From the NCBI RefSeq assembly GCF_029277305.1, contig NZ_CP119526.1: a stretch of 64,000 bases of DNA; one strand, given 5' to 3'. The notes under the pieces were generated by a model. It was given only the letters and a program-made list of their open reading frames with translations, was not told the DNA's origin and made no database searches. The stretch comes from Guptibacillus hwajinpoensis (lineage in GTDB: Bacteria; Bacillota; Bacilli; Bacillales; Guptibacillaceae). A program made the translations under genes and the position numbers. Numbering within the stretch: position 1 is the first letter of the stretch; each line of letters opens with the position of its first letter. This document shows positions 24,566 to 33,690 of the stretch, one piece after another.

Positions 24566-26686
24566 ATGGAAGAATATCGCCTAAAGGGCCTGTCGTGTCC
24601 AAATTGTGCTGCTGGAATGGAACAACAAATTCAGAAATTAGAATATGGGGAATCTGCTCGCATCCAATATAACTTAGGAAAACTGAAATTAGATGAGAGA
24701 GTGAACCTTGATCAGGTTGAAAAAATTCTTGCATCCGATCATGCCTCTCTTATAAAAGAAGAAGACGAGCCTGGTCATTCTCATGAGCATAACCATGGAC
24801 ATTCCAAAATGAAAATATACCTTGGCATTTCTACAGGTGTTTTCATCCTAGCACTACTATTAGACGGGATGGGTTCAATTCCAGCTGTCCCATTCTACTT
24901 AGCTGCTATTATCTTGAGCGGGTATCAAACGTTCATTAAAGGACTCAGAAATCTAACGAAACTTACGTTCAATATTGAAACATTAATGACCATCGCATTA
25001 ATCGGTGCTGTATCAATTGGTGAGTGGAAGGAAGGAACACTCGTCGCGATTCTATTCGGCCTGAATGAATACCTTGAAGGGCTTGGAATGGAGAAAGCTA
25101 GAAAGTCGATGGAGTCTCTTCTTAAAATAGCGCCTAAAGAAGCCCTATTACTGCAGGATGGAATAGAAAAAACGGTATCCATTCATGAATTAAAGGTAGA
25201 TGATCTTGTTCTTGTGAAATCGGGTGCCAAAATTCCATCCGATGGTGAAGTAGAAGCAGGCTATAGTTCAGTGAATGAATCAGCTATCACAGGTGAAGCG
25301 ATGCCTGTAGAAAAAAGAACAGGTGAAGCTGTTTTTGGTGGCAGTATTAATAACGAAGGCATTCTTCGCGTCAGAATTACAAAAGCATATGAGGATTCTT
25401 CCCTTTCGAAAATACTGCATCTCGTAGAAGAAGCGCAAGAAACCAAAACGCCAACTGAATTATTTATTAACCGATTCTCACGTTACTATACGCCTATCAT
25501 CATGCTGATTTCAGCACTTGTCATGCTTGTTCCGCCATTATTTTTTAATGGTGCCTGGGGAGAATCGTTTTATCAAGGGCTTGCTGTTTTAATCGTAGGA
25601 TGCCCTTGCGCGTTAATTCTTTCTTCACCTATTGCAAATATTTCAGGCATCACCCGGAATGCAAGAAACGGTATTCTAGTGAAAGGATCCGTCTATCTTG
25701 AACAGCTTGGCAAAATTGATACGCTTGCTTTTGATAAGACAGGAACGCTAACAAAAGGTACTCCATACGTTGAGAGATATGAAATGTTTGATCGAGAAAG
25801 ATTTCTACCTATATCAGCGGCTGTTGAAAAACATTCTTCGCACCCACTTGCAAAAGCAATCATGGATAAAGTAAACGACTTTTCATTTACTGAAAAAGAA
25901 GCGAGTCATGTAGAAACTGTTTCGGGTGAGGGAGTCATAGCTGAAATTGATGGTGAAAAGTATTGGGTTGGTAATGAGAAGAGTGTTGATCATGTTACGA
26001 TGACTTCTACCATCCAATCCACAATCGAAGCGATGAAACAGGACGGCTTAACGCTTGTTATTGTAGCAGATGTTACAAGTATACTTGGTGTTTTCGGAAT
26101 CTCAGATGAAGTGAGAGAAGAGAGTACCTCTGTCATTAGGAATCTTCATGCGTTAGGAATTAAAAATACAGTGATGCTAACAGGTGATCATGAACAAACA
26201 GCTGAGAAAGTAGCCAGTCGTGTTGGTGTACGTTCTTACTATGCTGGTCTTTTGCCAGAAGAAAAGGTCGAGAGAGTGAAGCAACTTACACGAGAAGGTA
26301 AAGTTGCAATGATTGGTGACGGTATTAACGATGCTCCAGCACTTGCTTCTGCTGACCTTGGCATTGCAATGGGAAAGGGTACGGATAGTGCAATAGAAAC
26401 CGCAGACATAGTACTCATGCAGGATCATCTTGGAAAGCTACCGGAAGCCATAACGATCGCAAAGCGTGTGAATCGAACAATTCGTTTAAATATTGCACTT
26501 GCTCTCGGATTAAAACTCATTGCCCTTCTGCTTACAATTCCAGGATTGTTAACACTATGGATCGCTATCCTTTCAGACATGGGAGCGACGATACTCGTTA
26601 CGCTAATCAGTCTCACGATTCTATGGGATAAAAAGAAAGACCCAAAGCCAAGCGTTCAATCACAAACTGAACCACAGCATTCGTAA
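24566..26686 (+). CDS. Zinc/cadmium-exporting P1B-type ATPase
   Basis: A 706-aa membrane pump of the ZntA/CadA class. Order: one HMA domain with CPNCA, a His-rich linker HSHEHNHGHS (a metal-binding spacer), membrane helices with VGCPCALIL, actuator SAITGEAMP, DKTGTLTKG, SSHPLAKAI, GDGINDAPAL. The last helices carry GLKLIALLL (Lys) and LSDMGATILVTL (Asp), the pair that marks the Zn/Cd/Pb subgroup rather than the Cu one. GGGAGG 9 nt upstream supports ATG at 24566. The ArsR-type operator just upstream indicates induction by zinc or cadmium. Confidence 0.93.
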   Translation: MEEYRLKGLSCPNCAAGMEQQIQKLEYGESARIQYNLGKLKLDERVNLDQVEKILASDHASLIKEEDEPGHSHEHNHGHSKMKIYLGISTGVFILALLLDGMGSIPAVPFYLAAIILSGYQTFIKGLRNLTKLTFNIETLMTIALIGAVSIGEWKEGTLVAILFGLNEYLEGLGMEKARKSMESLLKIAPKEALLLQDGIEKTVSIHELKVDDLVLVKSGAKIPSDGEVEAGYSSVNESAITGEAMPVEKRTGEAVFGGSINNEGILRVRITKAYEDSSLSKILHLVEEAQETKTPTELFINRFSRYYTPIIMLISALVMLVPPLFFNGAWGESFYQGLAVLIVGCPCALILSSPIANISGITRNARNGILVKGSVYLEQLGKIDTLAFDKTGTLTKGTPYVERYEMFDRERFLPISAAVEKHSSHPLAKAIMDKVNDFSFTEKEASHVETVSGEGVIAEIDGEKYWVGNEKSVDHVTMTSTIQSTIEAMKQDGLTLVIVADVTSILGVFGISDEVREESTSVIRNLHALGIKNTVMLTGDHEQTAEKVASRVGVRSYYAGLLPEEKVERVKQLTREGKVAMIGDGINDAPALASADLGIAMGKGTDSAIETADIVLMQDHLGKLPEAITIAKRVNRTIRLNIALALGLKLIALLLTIPGLLTLWIAILSDMGATILVTLISLTILWDKKKDPKPSVQSQTEPQHS

Positions 26687-26716
26687 AAACCTCTGGGAGA
26701 GCCTAGAGGTTTTTCT
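26685..26716 (+). terminator. Terminator after the Zn/Cd ATPase
   Basis: AAAAACCTCT (26685-26694) pairs with AGAGGTTTTT (26705-26714). Confidence 0.8.
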
Positions 26717-26755
26717 TTTGGTATGAAACTCTTCATTTAGCGCTGTTCTTTAATC

Positions 26756-26897
26756 ATGTCAACAAGTTAACTGCCGAATTCGCATTTGGATTAGATTGTA
26801 ATAACCTCCTACTGCCCTTAAGATTGTAATTAATAAGAGAAACAAACACGTATCAAGTTTTAGTGAAGCACTTGCAATATAAGAAATGTCAACAAGT
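26756..26897 (+). repeat. Two direct repeats ATGTCAACAAGT upstream of mtlA
   Basis: ATGTCAACAAGT occurs at 26756-26767 and 26886-26897, 130 bp apart, in the mtlA promoter region. They may be binding sites for the activator MtlR, encoded in this operon; this is inference from position and repetition. Confidence 0.45.
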
Positions 26898-26909
26898 CGC
26901 CGGACAAAA

Positions 26910-26923
26910 TGAAAACGCTTTTT
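26910..26923 (+). promoter_or_regulatory. Candidate cre site (catabolite repression) of the mannitol operon
   Basis: TGAAAACGCTTTTT fits the CcpA consensus TGWAANCGNTNWCA except for the final bases. It lies 29 bp before the mtlA start, where CcpA would block transcription when glucose is present. Confidence 0.55.
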
Positions 26924-26951
26924 ACGATACGTAAGAAAGGGAGGATTTATA

Positions 26952-28721
26952 ATGAGTGAACAGAATTCAAATGAGAAATCTGGATTGAAAGTCAAAGTTC
27001 AGCGTTTTGGTAGTTACTTAAGCAGTATGATTATGCCAAACATTGGGGCGTTTATTGCTTGGGGTATCATTACTGCACTGTTTATACCGACAGGATGGAC
27101 ACCGAATGAAAACCTAGCTGAGTTAGTAGGTCCAATGATTACTTATTTACTTCCACTATTGATTGGTTACACCGGGGGTAAGATTATACATGGTGGCCGA
27201 GGCGGAGTAGTTGGTGCTACAGCCACAATGGGTGTCATTGTTGGAGCAGATATTCCAATGTTTCTAGGGGCAATGGTCATGGGTCCTCTTGGTGGTTATG
27301 CTATCAAGAAGTTTGACCAGGCTATCCACGGTAAAGTCAAATCTGGCTTTGAAATGCTTGTTAATAACTTTTCTGCAGGAATTATTGGTGGTTTATTAAC
27401 GATACTAGCATCAATCGCAATTGGGCCTGTGGTGCTTGGTCTAAATAAAGCACTTGCAGCAGGAGTTCAGGTTATCGTTGATGCGGGTCTTCTACCACTC
27501 GCAAGTATTCTAATTGAACCAGCTAAAGTTCTATTTCTAAATAACGCGATTAACCACGGTATTTTAAGCCCGCTTGGGATTGAGCAGGCAGCTAATACTG
27601 GGAAATCTATTCTTTTCTTACTTGAGTCAAATCCTGGGCCGGGTCTTGGTATTCTTCTTGCTTACTGGTTTGTTGGAAGAGGAACAGCGAAACAAACGGC
27701 ACCTGGTGCAGCAATCATTCATTTCTTTGGTGGGATCCATGAGATTTACTTCCCATACATCTTGATGAAACCAGCTCTTCTACTTGCTGCTATTCTTGGT
27801 GGAATGAGTGGTGTGTTTACATTAACTATTTTCGGTGCTGGTCTTATTGCGCCACCTTCACCTGGTAGTATCTTTGCTCTCATGATTATGACACCACGCG
27901 GCGGTTATCTTGGAGTTCTAGCAGGTGTTCTTGTAGCCACAGCTGTTTCTTTCCTTGTCGCATCCTTTATCCTGAAACGATCTAAAGAAAGTGGAGAGGA
28001 TATTACCGAAGCTACTGAGAAAATGGAAGCAATGAAAGGCAAGAAAAGCAGCGTTTCTTCAAACCTAACGTCAAATAATGAAGAAGTTAAAGAAGAAAAA
28101 ACTTCATATGGTAAGGTTCTCAAGGTAGTCTTTGCTTGTGATGCTGGAATGGGATCAAGTGCAATGGGAGCTTCTGTCCTTCGTAATAAGTTTAAGAAAG
28201 CAGGCTTAACGGAAATTGAAGTAATTAATACGTCAATTAGCAATCTCCCAGATGATGCAGATCTTATTATCACACACCAGGATCTTACAGATCGAGCGAA
28301 AGCGAAACAACCTAAAGCAAATCATATTTCGGTTAAAAACTTCATGAACAGTCCGAAGTACGATGAACTTGTTGCTGAATTATCTTCTGCAGGTGAAGCG
28401 ACAGTGAAGGAAGAAGTAGAACAAGAACCAGCAGAGAAGAAAGAAATTAATAAAGTAGTGTTTGCATGTGATGCTGGAATGGGATCAAGTGCAATGGGAG
28501 CATCTGTTCTTCGCAATAAGTTCAAGAAAGCTGGACTTCAAGACATTGATGTGACAAATACGGCTATTAGTAACTTACCGGATGATGCTGACTTAATCGT
28601 AACGCACCAGGACTTAACAGATCGAGCAAAAGCAAAACGTCCTGATGCTGAGCACATCTCTGTTGCGAACTTCATGAATAGTCCGAAATACGAAGAGCTT
28701 GTTGAAAGGCTTAAAAAGTAG
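26952..28721 (+). CDS. mtlA: Mannitol PTS permease MtlA with two tandem IIB domains
   Basis: A 589-aa EIICB for mannitol uptake and phosphorylation. Residues 1-340 are the membrane IIC domain (FGSYLSSMIMPNIGAFIAWG, and the conserved GGIHEIYFPY loop). Two IIB domains follow, with phospho-cysteines at Cys396 and Cys506, each in FACDAGMGSSAMGASVLRNK. The copies are 110 residues apart, separated by an acidic linker, and nearly identical from that motif to NFMNSPKY. Standard MtlA has one IIB, so the second is a recent in-frame duplication. GGGAGG precedes the ATG. It is first in mtlA-mtlR-mtlF-mtlD. Confidence 0.95.
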   Translation: MSEQNSNEKSGLKVKVQRFGSYLSSMIMPNIGAFIAWGIITALFIPTGWTPNENLAELVGPMITYLLPLLIGYTGGKIIHGGRGGVVGATATMGVIVGADIPMFLGAMVMGPLGGYAIKKFDQAIHGKVKSGFEMLVNNFSAGIIGGLLTILASIAIGPVVLGLNKALAAGVQVIVDAGLLPLASILIEPAKVLFLNNAINHGILSPLGIEQAANTGKSILFLLESNPGPGLGILLAYWFVGRGTAKQTAPGAAIIHFFGGIHEIYFPYILMKPALLLAAILGGMSGVFTLTIFGAGLIAPPSPGSIFALMIMTPRGGYLGVLAGVLVATAVSFLVASFILKRSKESGEDITEATEKMEAMKGKKSSVSSNLTSNNEEVKEEKTSYGKVLKVVFACDAGMGSSAMGASVLRNKFKKAGLTEIEVINTSISNLPDDADLIITHQDLTDRAKAKQPKANHISVKNFMNSPKYDELVAELSSAGEATVKEEVEQEPAEKKEINKVVFACDAGMGSSAMGASVLRNKFKKAGLQDIDVTNTAISNLPDDADLIVTHQDLTDRAKAKRPDAEHISVANFMNSPKYEELVERLKK

Positions 28722-28748
28722 GTATAGCCAGAATTTGAGGTGAACCAT

Positions 28749-30869
28749 GTGTTTATTTCAGCAAGGGAGAGAAGAATTCTACAGTTGCTTCTGGATAGTA
28801 GTGAATTCTTTACCGTAAAAGGAATCGCTGAAGAACTAGAAGTGAGTGAGCGTACCGTACATCGTGATTTAGCCGGTGTAGAGGATATTTTGGCTGAATA
28901 CGAACTTAAGTTAATTAAAAAAGCTGGAGTTGGTGTACAGATCGATGGTGAAGAGTCAAAGCGTAGTGAACTAATCACAACCATTTTTGACCTTCAGATT
29001 ACTGAGTACACACAACAGGAGCGGGAGACGCTGATTCTATGTAAACTTCTAGAATCAGCAGACCCTATTAAGTTAGTAGGCCTAGCTAATGATTTAAGAG
29101 TTACGGTTGCTACGGTTAGTAATGATTTAAACAAAGTTGAAGAGTGGCTTCACAATTTGCAGCTTTCGTTAATACGAAGGCGAGGGTATGGTGTGCAAGT
29201 TGAGGGAACAGAAGCCTTGAAAAGGCACGCCATGAGTACTTTACTTGCTACTGAGTTTAATGATTCAGATTTCTTCACGTTGATAAAGCAATCCATTCAG
29301 AAGAAATCTCAAGGCACTCTTTTGGAATCTGCGTCTGAACGATTACTTGGTCTTGTAGACAGAGATAAGCTACTAAAGGTAGAGAAAATAGTCGATGAGG
29401 TAAACGGTGAACTACCCTATATGATTGCAGATAGTGCGTATATAGGTTTAATCGTTCACTTAACTCTTGCCGTTGAGCGAATTCAAAAGGGTGAGAAAAT
29501 AGAAATTGATGATGACCATTTAAGTACGTTAAAGAGTACGAAGGAATTTCATTTTGGAAGATTGATTGCTACAAAACTTGAATCAAGCTTCAGAATAATC
29601 ATTCCTGAAGCGGAAATCGGCTATATCACCATGCATATACGTGGGGCTAAGCTAAGAAACACGAGCGATTATTTTCTTGAAGAAACAAATTATCCAATTG
29701 TTGTTAAGGCGAGAGAGTTAATTCGTTACGTAGATGATCGAATGCATGCTGGACTAGAATCAAATGAGTCTCTTCTAGAAGGACTTGTTACGCATCTAGG
29801 TCCAGCAACTCATCGGATAAGACAAAACATGAATATTCATAATCCATTACTCTATAAAATCAAAGAGGACTATGCAGATCTCTTTGATTTGTTAGATGAC
29901 GCAATTAAAGAGATTTTCCCAAATGTCCCAATACCAGAGGAAGAGGTTGGTTTTCTTGTTCTGCACTTCGGATCTGCTCTTGAGGGACGTTATGAGAAAA
30001 GAGATGTCTCGATACTAGCGGTCTGTTCTAGTGGAATTGGAACGTCGAAAATGCTTGCGTCACGCCTTCAACAAGAGCTTCCAGAGATAAATTTGATCAA
30101 GAGTGCGTCCTTGTTTGATTTAGAAGATGAAGATAAAGAAAACTATGACTTGATTGTTTCTACTATTCCTTTGCCAGACTATGAAGGACAGTATATAAGA
30201 GTCGATCCTTTCTTAACGAAAGAAGAAGCTTTGCGAATTCGTGGAGCCATTCAGACAAATTCTTTAACCAAAAAAAGAAAAGTTCTAGTTGAAAAACAAG
30301 AAGTAACATCTTCCTATTCTACAAAGAATCAAGCTATGAGTTGGTTCACAAAAGCAGAATTATACAGCAAGGCAGCTTCCTCAATCTTGAAGGGTTTTCG
30401 CGTTGTTGAAACATCTAACTCAAATGTTGAAACACTACTTGAACAAGAGTGTAAACGATTGGAGACAGATGGTATTCTGTCTCATTCATCCCATATAGTA
30501 ACGGCACTCCTAGAGCGAGAAGAAAGAAGTGCTATTGGGATACCGGGTACTTCCCTTGCTCTTTTCCATACAAGAGCAAGTGGAATAACCACTCCTGTGT
30601 TTACAATTGTTCGATTGATAGAACCCATTAAGAGGAAGGCGATGGATGATTCTTTCATAGAAATGGATACAATCCTTCTTCAACTTGCTGCCGAAGAGTC
30701 ATCAAGTGAAGACATTGAGGTAATGAGCTTCATCAGTTCATTAATTATTGAATCTAAACAAAGTATAGCGCTTTTTTCTGAGAGCGATCAGGAGACAATT
30801 GAAGTTTATCTCGCAAATAAGATTAAGAATTATGTAGAAAAACAATTACAAATCAAAGGAGACGATTAA
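28749..30869 (+). CDS. mtlR: Mannitol operon activator MtlR
   Basis: A 706-aa PTS-regulated activator. Domains in order: an N-terminal winged helix-turn-helix (FISARERRILQLLLDSSEFF...ELEVSERTVHRDL), a second HTH region, PRD1 and PRD2 (His in TMHIRGAKL, LVTHLGPATHR, VLHFGSAL), a Gat-like IIB domain (LAVCSSGIGTSKML) and a IIA-like C-terminus (AIGIPGTSLALFHTRA). Phosphorylation of the PRDs, IIB and IIA by the PTS sets activity according to mannitol and glucose supply. GTG at 28749 with GAGGTG 6 nt upstream is preferred to GTG at 28740. It is placed between mtlA and mtlF. Confidence 0.93.
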   Translation: MFISARERRILQLLLDSSEFFTVKGIAEELEVSERTVHRDLAGVEDILAEYELKLIKKAGVGVQIDGEESKRSELITTIFDLQITEYTQQERETLILCKLLESADPIKLVGLANDLRVTVATVSNDLNKVEEWLHNLQLSLIRRRGYGVQVEGTEALKRHAMSTLLATEFNDSDFFTLIKQSIQKKSQGTLLESASERLLGLVDRDKLLKVEKIVDEVNGELPYMIADSAYIGLIVHLTLAVERIQKGEKIEIDDDHLSTLKSTKEFHFGRLIATKLESSFRIIIPEAEIGYITMHIRGAKLRNTSDYFLEETNYPIVVKARELIRYVDDRMHAGLESNESLLEGLVTHLGPATHRIRQNMNIHNPLLYKIKEDYADLFDLLDDAIKEIFPNVPIPEEEVGFLVLHFGSALEGRYEKRDVSILAVCSSGIGTSKMLASRLQQELPEINLIKSASLFDLEDEDKENYDLIVSTIPLPDYEGQYIRVDPFLTKEEALRIRGAIQTNSLTKKRKVLVEKQEVTSSYSTKNQAMSWFTKAELYSKAASSILKGFRVVETSNSNVETLLEQECKRLETDGILSHSSHIVTALLEREERSAIGIPGTSLALFHTRASGITTPVFTIVRLIEPIKRKAMDDSFIEMDTILLQLAAEESSSEDIEVMSFISSLIIESKQSIALFSESDQETIEVYLANKIKNYVEKQLQIKGDD

Positions 30870-30870
30870 G

Positions 30871-31308
30871 ATGAATAAAGAAATTCTAGCAACTGAAAAT
30901 GTGGTATTAAACGAAAAGGCTAGTTCAAAAGAAGAAGCGATTCGAATGGCGGGGCAAATCCTTGTAGACAATGGGTACGTAGAAGCAAGTTACGTTGATC
31001 AAATGCTTGAACGTGAGAAATTAACAACAACCTATATGGGGAATTCAGTAGCTATTCCACATGGCACAGAAGATGCGAAGAAAGCAGTAAAGAGTTCAGG
31101 GCTTTCGATCGTCCAGCTTCGTGAAGGAGTAGACTTTGGGGATGGAAATATCGCGAAAATCATCGTGGGAATCGCAGGAAAAGATAACGAGCATTTAGAA
31201 ATCCTTTCTCAAATTGCTATTGTTTGTTCAGAAGAAGAGAATGTTGAGCAATTGATTCAGGCTGATTCGAAAGAAACGTTAATTTCTATGTTTGATGAGG
31301 TGAATTAA
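30871..31308 (+). CDS. mtlF: Mannitol-specific PTS component EIIA
   Basis: A 145-aa cytoplasmic EIIA. The active-site His lies in NSVAIPHGTEDAKKAV. It takes phosphate from HPr and passes it to the IIB cysteine(s) of MtlA. It begins one base after the mtlR stop and overlaps the mtlD region, showing tight operon packing. Confidence 0.95.
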   Translation: MNKEILATENVVLNEKASSKEEAIRMAGQILVDNGYVEASYVDQMLEREKLTTTYMGNSVAIPHGTEDAKKAVKSSGLSIVQLREGVDFGDGNIAKIIVGIAGKDNEHLEILSQIAIVCSEEENVEQLIQADSKETLISMFDEVN

Positions 31309-31310
31309 TG

Positions 31311-32456
31311 ATGCTAGCTGTTCATTTTGGAGCTGGAAATATAGGAAGGGGCTTTATTGGAAAGCTTCTTTCTCAAGCAGGATATGAAGTATGCTTCGTA
31401 GATATCAATGAAACAGTCATTGATGAACTGAATAAGCGTAATCGTTATACTGTCGAGATTCTTGGTGAGGAAAGTGAACAAATCACAGTGGATGGTGTAA
31501 GAGGGATCAATAGTCAGAAGAATCCTGAAGCTGTTGTAGATGCTATTGCTGAAGCTGATTTAATTACAACTGCAGTTGGTCCAACCGTTCTTAAGCTTAT
31601 CTCCTCAGTTATTAAAGAGGGTATTGCGAAACGAATGGTAGCAGGAAAAGATCCAGTTAACTTTATTGCATGTGAAAATATGATTGGTGGAAGCTCGTTA
31701 CTTAAGGATGCAGTTGCAGAGAAGATGAATGAAGCTGAGCGAGAATCTCTTAATGAGTATGCCGGCTTCCCAGATGCAGCGGTAGATCGAATAGTACCGA
31801 ATCAATCACATGAAGACCCATTAAAGGTAGCGGTCGAACCTTTCTACGAATGGGTAGTTGACCAAACGATGATGATAGGTCACGTTCCTGATATTGCTGG
31901 ACTGACGTATGTGAATGATCTTGCTCCTTATATTGAGAGAAAGCTTTTTACTGTCAATACAGGGCATGCCATAACAGCTTACCTTGGTTATCAAGCGGGA
32001 ACTAACACGATAAAGGAAGCACTTGAGGATAAAGGTATTTACTCTGATGTGAAAAAAGCCTTAGAAGAAACTGGAGAGTTATTACAACAAAAGCACGGTT
32101 TTGAGTCTAGTAAGCACGATGCTTATATTACAAAGATCCTTAGCCGCTTTCTGAATCCACATCTTGTAGATGAAGTTACTCGTGTAGGGCGTGCTCCAAT
32201 TCGTAAACTCGGGCCTAACGATCGACTAGTAGGGCCAGCTAGACAGCTTGTTGAGTTAAACAAAGAACCAACATATCTCGCAAAAGGAATTGCAGCAGCA
32301 TTGCTATTTGATCCACAAAATGATGAAGAAGCTGCAACAATCCAAAATAAGATTAAAGAAGATGGAATTACAAATGCCATTACTTCGTTTACAGAAATTC
32401 AAGAGGGAGATCAGCTATTCCAAATCATTATGAAACATTTTGAGGAAATGAAGTAG
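31311..32456 (+). CDS. mtlD: Mannitol-1-phosphate 5-dehydrogenase
   Basis: A 381-aa NAD-dependent enzyme that converts mannitol-1-phosphate to fructose-6-phosphate. It has the N-terminal Rossmann motif MLAVHFGAGNIGRGFIG, ACENMIGGSSLLKD in the middle and the catalytic-region motif KLFTVNTGHAITAYLGY. ATG at 31311 gives the standard family start; ATG at 31308 would add one Met. GAGGTG lies 8 nt upstream inside the mtlF end. It completes the mannitol pathway. Confidence 0.95.
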   Translation: MLAVHFGAGNIGRGFIGKLLSQAGYEVCFVDINETVIDELNKRNRYTVEILGEESEQITVDGVRGINSQKNPEAVVDAIAEADLITTAVGPTVLKLISSVIKEGIAKRMVAGKDPVNFIACENMIGGSSLLKDAVAEKMNEAERESLNEYAGFPDAAVDRIVPNQSHEDPLKVAVEPFYEWVVDQTMMIGHVPDIAGLTYVNDLAPYIERKLFTVNTGHAITAYLGYQAGTNTIKEALEDKGIYSDVKKALEETGELLQQKHGFESSKHDAYITKILSRFLNPHLVDEVTRVGRAPIRKLGPNDRLVGPARQLVELNKEPTYLAKGIAAALLFDPQNDEEAATIQNKIKEDGITNAITSFTEIQEGDQLFQIIMKHFEEMK

Positions 32457-32471
32457 TTGATCTGCTGAAAG

Positions 32472-32499
32472 AGAAGCTCATGCTGGAGCTTCTTTTTTT
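32472..32499 (+). terminator. Terminator of the mannitol operon
   Basis: AGAAGCTC (32472-32479), loop ATGCTG, GAGCTTCT (32486-32493), then a T run. Confidence 0.88.
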
Positions 32500-32503
32500 A
32501 TTT

Positions 32504-32670
32504 GGCTCTTTTCTAAAAGATCGTTGCTTTTGAAATAATTATTGAATAAAAAAACACACTTCGCTGATTGGAGCGGAAGGAGGCTCACCGCCCGCCACGC
32601 GGAAAGCGAGCATCCCGCAGCGGAAATCAAATGCTATACAGTAATAGCAACAATGTCTAAGAAAAGAGCC
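32504..32670. repeat. Dispersed palindromic repeat, copy 2
   Basis: Ends are GGCTCTTTTC and GAAAAGAGCC. Just inside are GTTGCTTTTGAAATAATTA and TAGCAACAATG. The middle carries GATTGGAGCGGAAGGAGGC and CCGCGGAAAGC-type blocks shared with the other copies. No coding content. Confidence 0.75.
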
Positions 32671-32821
32671 TTTTATTTTCACTATATTAGTCATTATAGG
32701 TTCACATTAGCATAAATTTTTTGAGACTATTTCATATTAGGACTTGTGTCCGTTCTACTTCCTATCTACTATTAAGGTATGGCAATTGTCATAACCATAA
32801 AGAATTGGAAGGGGAACATTA

Positions 32822-33160
32822 ATGTACAATATTCTACTACAATCTCATGCGGGGTCATGGGCGATCCTTGTTCTACTATTAGTTGTCAGTTACTTCGCCC
32901 CTAAACAAAAAATCACGCCGATGATTCAGCGTTTATTCTACCTAATTATGATTATTTCTGGGGTTGGTATGCTAGTAATGCTCGGATTCCCACTTTTATA
33001 TGTTTTCAAAGGTATCCTTGCTATTATGCTAATCGGATTTATGGAAGTAATTGTAGGGCGTAGAAAACGCTCTGAATCCACGAAGAAATTCTGGATTGGG
33101 GCCATTGTTTTACTTCTTGTTATTCTTGCAATTGGTTATAATCTCATTTCATTTAATTAA
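32822..33160 (+). CDS. yisL: YisL family membrane protein (UPF0344)
   Basis: A 112-aa protein with four hydrophobic helices, starting MYNILLQSHAGSWAILVLLL and with the conserved HAGSWA and VKGxLAIxLIGxMEV-like segment (FKGILAIMLIGFMEVIVGR). The function of the family is unknown. GGAAGGGG lies upstream of the ATG. Single-gene unit with a strong terminator. Confidence 0.88.
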   Translation: MYNILLQSHAGSWAILVLLLVVSYFAPKQKITPMIQRLFYLIMIISGVGMLVMLGFPLLYVFKGILAIMLIGFMEVIVGRRKRSESTKKFWIGAIVLLLVILAIGYNLISFN

Positions 33161-33168
33161 TAACACGA

Positions 33169-33205
33169 ACAAAAGCGACGGCCGTCTTCGGCCGTCGCTT
33201 TTGTT
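33169..33205 (+). terminator. Terminator after yisL
   Basis: A perfect 16-bp stem, ACAAAAGCGACGGCCG with its complement, loop TCTT. The A-run on one side and T-run on the other make it bidirectional. Confidence 0.92.
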
Positions 33206-33690
33206 CCATCCAGCTGCAGTGCCCCAGTCCCTCGATCGCTTCACCTTATGAAATGAACACAAAGAACGTGTTCTTTTTAAAAGGCTTCAACGCTTGTCGA
33301 GGCTAAACGGGCACTTTCGCTTTTGTATCTTCTAGCTGCAGTGCCCCAGTCCCTCGATCGCTTCACCTTATGAAATGAACACAAAGACCGTGTTCTTTTC
33401 ATAAGGCTCCAGCGCTTTTCGGGCCTACCGGGGCACTTCCGCTTTTGTATCATCCAGCTGCAGTGCCCCAGTCCCTCGATCGCTTCACCTTATGAAATGA
33501 ACACAAAGAACGTGTTCTTTACATAAGGCTCCAGCGCTTTTCGGGCCTACCGGGGCACTTCTGCTTTTGTATCATCCAGCTGCAGTGCCCAGCCTCTCGA
33601 TCGTTTCACCTTTTAAAATGAACACAAAGACCGTGTTCTTTTTAAAAGGTTCCAACGCTTGTCGAGGCTAAACGGGCACTTCCGCTTTTG
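33205..33690. repeat. Tandem array: four 122-bp palindromic units
   Basis: The landmark AGCTGCAGTGCCC occurs at 33212, 33334, 33456 and 33578, exactly 122 bp apart. Each unit can fold into one long hairpin: AGTGCCCC with GGGGCACT, CCTTATG with CATAAGG, and GAACAC with GTGTTC at the tip. Units 2 and 3 are nearly identical. Unit 4 has matched changes on both arms (CCTTTTAAAA with TTTTAAAAGG; AGCCTC with GAGGCT). Unit 1 joins a left arm like 2/3 to a right arm like 4. There is no open frame or spacer diversity. It ends at the ykhA stop codon. Confidence 0.92.

Noticed and set aside
33205..33690. 122-bp periodic array as CRISPR or a coding repeat
   Set aside because: The whole 122-bp unit is repeated with no variable spacers, and no frame stays open across it.
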